The translations under genes and the position numbers were made by a program. Shown here piece after piece: positions 7,866-10,979 of a DNA stretch of 10,979 nucleotides. Where the stretch lies: assembly GCA_011800805.1 (NCBI GenBank), contig MPNW01000363.1, positions 67,768 to 78,746 on the forward strand, in the 5' to 3' direction. Every line of letters starts with the position of its first letter. The stretch's first letter is position 1. Under the pieces are notes generated by a model, which did not search any database, was not told the DNA's origin, and saw only the letters and a program-made list of their open reading frames with translations. This DNA comes from Hirudo medicinalis (Eukaryota; Annelida; Clitellata; Hirudinida; Hirudinidae).

Positions 7866-9285
7866 TTAATCAAGTACAACCATGTCATTTTCTGGAACAT
7901 CATTATAAATCTCCAAACTATGAATTCCTGCCTGAATTTCTTGCGAATTCATTTCCTGTAGAACCATTGGTCCCAATCTCTCATGTTTAGAAACAGAACT
8001 CTCCTTAAATGAGTACTTCTTNAATTCCTGCCTGAATTTCTTGCGAATTCATTTCCTGTAGAACCATTGGTCCCAATCTCTCATGTTTAGAAACAGAACT
8101 CTCCTTAAATGAGTACTTCTTGTCTGTTTACCCTGCTCGTAGTGCATTGTTAACACAACTGTCAGTAATTTTAGACCATGAATTCTTAACCCAACTCACA
8201 ACCTCTTGCAGGCTAGGCTTAAATTCTCAAAGTTTCAACGCTGATTGTTTTCCATTCTATTTTCACTGTAGCCATTGATTGCCATGCGCAAATGGTCAAT
8301 GAACAGCTTGTTTATAGCAATATCAAGCGTTTATAGGTAAGCATTCGTTCCTGCTGGAATCATTATTTGATCGATTCTTCTTTCTACAAGGAAGCTCATC
8401 ATTTCTTTTGCGCGGTGAGTGCTGACCAAATCCCGGATTAGCAGACCTCTATGGTCACCTCGAAAAACAAGCGGCAGCATTAAATCGGCCCACTTCCTAA
8501 AACAGTGTAAACCAGGCTTTTTCAGTTTCAAGAACATAAATGCCTGAAATACATTCAATCTTTTCTTTCTTGCCCTTAGTGATGATTAGAGGTGAGACTT
8601 TCTTTCCATCCAGATGGAAATTGCCAAAATGCAGGCAACTGCAACGAGCACTTTCACAACTAGTGGAAGGAACATAGATTGACGTGGCACCCCTCTGATC
8701 AATTGTCATTTGAGATGGTTGACCTATAAACACTGTAGTTCCATCCATAGCAATCATGTTGGAGAGTTTGTATTTGGAAAAGTCGATGCCATCAACAAAG
8801 GACTTGAATGCGACTGCACGTTCAACAACTTCAACATCATCCAACTTGAACAGTGATGTCGATCTTTAAGAAAAAGATAGTTCATATTGATGAAGTAAGC
8901 TATCCAGCCAGTGTTGTGATGCTTTGAATTCTTTTGGGTATATCCCCAAATAGTTGGGGGGAGTCCAGCTGTGGTGCCATTGCAAGGATAAATGCTTGAA
9001 TGTTAGCCCTGCATACAATCAAAGCCTTAGATCTCCTGTCAGCAGCCCATTCACAGACAGTATCTTCCAACTCCGGAAACAATGGCTGCCGACATGATCC
9101 ACACTTGCGCATCTTAGCATTTCCCTCGTCCATCCGTTGACTGAGGTCATCATACTCAGCTCGCCATTTGCGGACCATTCGAATATCCAACTTCTCTTTA
9201 AAGAAAGCGGTAAGATTCTTGTCCCGTGAGTATTCCACGATTCCTTTCTTGTACCAGATGGAATAACTTTGAATGCAGATCGATT
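7866..9285 (-). pseudogene. Decayed Tigger/pogo (TcMar) transposase
   Basis: Read on the - strand: AFKVI then WYKKGIVEYSRDKN (after a frameshift near 9265), DIRMVRKWRAEY, and LFPELEDTVCEWAADRR, which is the pogo/CENP-B type DNA-binding region. After a frameshift near 8931 come FKASQHWLDSLLHQYELS, an in-frame stop, and the DDE/D catalytic domain. Catalytic Asp candidates are MDGT (8745-8743), LLIRD (8432-8430) and TLDIAINK (8324-8322), with 35 residues between the second and third. A further frameshift lies near 8505, a stop (TAA at 8333-8331) replaces the usual Gln before TLD, and more stops interrupt the C-terminal part (VVSWVKNSWSKI). The frame ends at TAA 7868-7866 after NDVPENDMVVLD. The element is clearly inactive. 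The exact 99-bp duplication inside the C-terminal part is treated separately as an assembly artefact. Confidence 0.88.
7923..8121. repeat. Exact 99-bp direct repeat separated by one N (likely assembly artefact)
   Basis: Bases 7923-8021 and 8023-8121 are identical, with a single N at 8022 between them. Removing one copy plus the N restores a continuous Tigger transposase C-terminal frame through MNSQEIQAGIHSLEIYND. This is the pattern left when two contigs with overlapping ends are joined with a nominal N rather than merged. Confidence 0.9.
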
Positions 9286-9320
9286 AATTTTTTAAATCTC
9301 GATTAATCACTTTTTTTAAA
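9283..9320 (+). repeat. Imperfect short tandem repeat at the junction of two Tigger relics
   Basis: Two adjacent units of about 20 bases share CGATTAAT followed by a T run and TTTAAAT (atCGATTAATTTTTTAAAT, then ctCGATTAATCACTTTTTTTAAAT). They sit exactly between the N-terminal end of the - strand transposase remnant and the start of the inverted + strand fragment, so they may be a product of the rearrangement that joined them. Confidence 0.5.
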
Positions 9321-9475
9321 TAAGTCATTCAAGGACCATTTGCGGACGGAAATCAATGACTACATTGAAAATAGAAAGGAGAAAAATCAGCTTTGGAAAC
9401 TTTGAGAAGCCTAGTCTGTAAGATGTTTTGGGTAAAGTATTCATGGTGTAAAATTGCTGAAAATTACTGCCAATC
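9301..9475 (+). pseudogene. Second Tigger transposase fragment, inverted relative to the first
   Basis: On the + strand, 9319 onward reads NKSFKDHLRTEINDY then IENRKEKNQ. This is the region just after the third catalytic Asp of Tigger transposases and matches the - strand copy (NKLFIDHLRMAINGYSENR) at 8316-8240. The DNA match continues with aaactttgag, agcctag and attcatgg blocks to about 9475, with frameshifts and stops. By eye the two arms agree at roughly 80 percent of positions. Everything upstream of the last catalytic residue is missing from this copy. Confidence 0.8.
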
Positions 9476-9527
9476 AAGGTGGATACGTCATCAATAAAAT
9501 TCATGATTAAGAATTCAATAAAGAAAA

Positions 9528-9552
9528 TAATTTAATAATTTAATAATTTAAA
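9528..9552. repeat. TTTAATAA short tandem repeat
   Basis: Three consecutive copies of an 8-base AATTTAAT/TTTAATAA unit in an AT-rich stretch. Simple-sequence repeat; no further role can be supported. Confidence 0.7.
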
Positions 9553-9691
9553 TAAAGATACATGTGTCGTAAATCTGATGAGGGAACCTCAGGCTCAGAG
9601 GCACTGCAGTCGCCTGGCAACAGTAACAAACCAGGAGACTATTATTGATTTAGATGACACGTCTATTCAACCTTTCAATTCTTCAAAGGAG

Positions 9692-9763
9692 AATGTTAAA
9701 TAAGTATACACTAAGTGTAAAAAGTGTAATGTTAAACAAGTATACAGTAAGTGTAAAAAGGTT
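9692..9763. repeat. Two-copy 36-bp tandem repeat
   Basis: Unit 9692-9727 begins AATGTTAAATAAGTATACAC; unit 9728-9763 begins AATGTTAAACAAGTATACAG. They differ at only a few positions. Both contain GTATAC and AAGTGTAAAAAG. There is no coding frame through them, so the repeat is most likely a local duplication in non-coding DNA. Confidence 0.85.
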
Positions 9764-10385
9764 ACAAAAATCCGTTAATTTTAGCATGACTCCTAAAACA
9801 TTGAACTGGTCAAAGCCAAATTTGGTTCTTATATTCGGCTCGCGCCAGTTTAAACCTAAATTCGTAAAACATTGGGTTTCCGATATGAATTAAATCATTT
9901 TGGCTACATTTTAATTTAATTAATTTCAGTAGATATCCATGGTGTCTCAAGTCGCATTTGTATTTTTTTAAATTTTATAATCTTTGTTTGCGCTTGCATT
10001 ATCAGCCATACTGGAAATTTGATGACATTAATGTTTCCATGAAAAAAAGTTAAGTACAATTTTTTTTTATTAATAACATTTTAGAAAAAATCTTCATTAG
10101 AGGCTACTTAAGTCTCTTGTGAATGTTGTTTTTTTCGAATAATGTAAGCCAGAATAGCGGTATTGACAATTTTCGTCTGTCAGTTTAAACTGACGCTGTG
10201 CATAGATGTGTGGGTTATTTTTAGCATTGGGTTAGAGTAAAATTTTAGAATTTCTTTTATTGTATAGCTTTAATTCCTCTTGGTTTTTTGATTAAAGCCT
10301 CACTTTTACAGTAACATTGCGGTCAAGGATAGTTTCAAAGGAGTGCGTTATTTGCAATGCAATAGTTTAATTGACATAAAAGAAT
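9764..10385. other. Non-coding AT-rich stretch
   Basis: No gene, RNA gene or known repeat seen on either strand. It contains a perfect 16-bp palindrome GTCAGTTTAAACTGAC (10179-10194) and several T/A homopolymer runs. It leads into the piggyBac-like coding fragment and could be that element's upstream region, but no piggyBac terminal repeat with a TTAA target is recognisable. Confidence 0.3.
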
Positions 10386-10641
10386 TTAAAGTCATAATGT
10401 CTTCGAAGCATTGCGAACGCTAGACGATGACGATGGTGAATTGCTAGGTGCGGACATCTCAATCTTGCCACCCATCATTGCAAACGGCGACACCGACGAT
10501 GATTCTGGTGATGAGCATTTTGTGATAGGTGATGTAAATCATCTGAACCTCAATCAACTACTTGCAGAAGCATCGATGCGCTTTCGAAAACCATATGGTG
10601 ATATTTTGCCGGGCTTCAATTATGATTTAGATTGTTTTTGA
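10386..10641 (+). pseudogene. piggyBac-like transposase N-terminal fragment
   Basis: The frame is open from after a stop near 10388 and reads FEALRTLDDDDGELLGADIS, ILPP, NGDTDDDSGDE, NHLNLNQLLAEA, then KPYGDILPGFNYDLDCF and a TGA at 10639-10641. An acidic leader with ILPP, a T(D/E)(D/E)DSGDE block and N.L...QLLA.A is characteristic of the N-terminal region of piggyBac-family transposases in many invertebrates. There is no in-frame ATG at the start; the nearby ATG at 10397 belongs to a frame that stops after seven codons. Nothing resembling the piggyBac catalytic domain follows within the window. A later short segment (CPQWNDCNKHFKSKPV, about 10679-10725) may continue it in a shifted frame. 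The fragment could instead be an exon of a gene derived from piggyBac. Confidence 0.5.
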
Positions 10642-10979
10642 TAACCTCTTCACAAGCCCTCAACTGTTACTCTTACTTGCCCACAATGGAATGACTGCAA
10701 CAAGCACTTTAAGTCCAAACCGGTGTAACTGCAACTGTTGCCTTTGTTGCATTTTTGTTTGCTTATCAACATTTTATCTTTTATGTTATGATATTTTAGT
10801 TTTATTTGTTTAATAAAATATTTGACTTTTGTATATAAATTTTAATTTCACTTTGTTGTATCCTTACTTTTATGTTTGTTTATTGTCTGCAACTAACTAT
10901 AAGAAGTTTGAGAAATCAACTTGGGAAGGGAATTGTTTATTTAGTAATTAATCTTTTCGAGCTCACAACAAAAGATATT
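10642..10979. other. AT-rich non-coding end of window
   Basis: No ORF or repeat recognised beyond the possible piggyBac continuation up to about 10725. An AATAAA at 10812-10817 on the + strand could serve as a poly(A) signal for a transcript of the upstream fragment. Confidence 0.3.

Noticed and set aside
9654..9893. A 79-codon + strand frame
   Set aside because: It runs through the 36-bp tandem repeat, giving a repeated VMLNKYT-like peptide with no known domain. Composition suggests non-coding DNA.
1..10979. CRISPR array, operon or prokaryotic origin
   Set aside because: No regularly spaced repeats, no ribosome binding sites ahead of frames, and clear introns and animal transposons.

Overview
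The window looks like genomic DNA from a non-vertebrate animal; the exact lineage cannot be read from it. It is AT-rich, its genes are split by short GT-AG introns (55 to 355 bp), it uses AATAAA poly(A) signals, and it is full of decayed animal-type transposons (CR1/L2-like LINE, hAT-like, Tigger/pogo, piggyBac-like). Two single N bases mark assembly uncertainty.

Two intact cellular genes sit in the middle, tail to tail. On the + strand, 2353-4111 encodes in eight exons a 341-residue protein that I recognise as the queuosine 5'-phosphate N-glycosylase/hydrolase (QNG1, formerly C9orf64/DUF2419), which salvages queuine for tRNA modification. On the - strand, 5578-4136 encodes in seven exons a 184-residue TMCO1, an ER membrane protein of the Oxa1 superfamily. 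All twelve internal intron phases agree across each gene. The two stop codons lie only 24 bases apart. The only nearby poly(A) hexamers for both genes form one near-palindrome (4104-4118) that overlaps the QNG1 stop, so each mature mRNA should overlap the other's last exon.

Left flank (1-2350): a partial ORF with a PD-(D/E)XK-like nuclease motif, probably from a non-LTR retroelement (1-335). It is abutted by a 5'-truncated, frameshifted CR1/L2-like LINE (about 310-1020) whose middle is missing exactly at the N at 756. A MITE-like inverted-repeat element follows (1377-1560), then apparently non-coding DNA up to QNG1.

Right flank (5600-10979): the TMCO1 promoter region; a non-autonomous hAT-like element with a near-perfect 8-bp target duplication (5971-6499); about 1.1 kb in which I see nothing; then a decayed Tigger/pogo transposon on the - strand (terminal region near 7625, transposase remnant 9285-7866). 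That copy contains an exact 99-bp duplication around the N at 8022. A second Tigger fragment follows in inverted orientation (9301-9475), then a 36-bp tandem repeat, and finally a piggyBac-like transposase N-terminal fragment (about 10386-10641).

I find no convincing previously undescribed system. The most interesting items are the extremely tight antisense arrangement of QNG1 and TMCO1 and the places where the assembly and the transposon relics interact.
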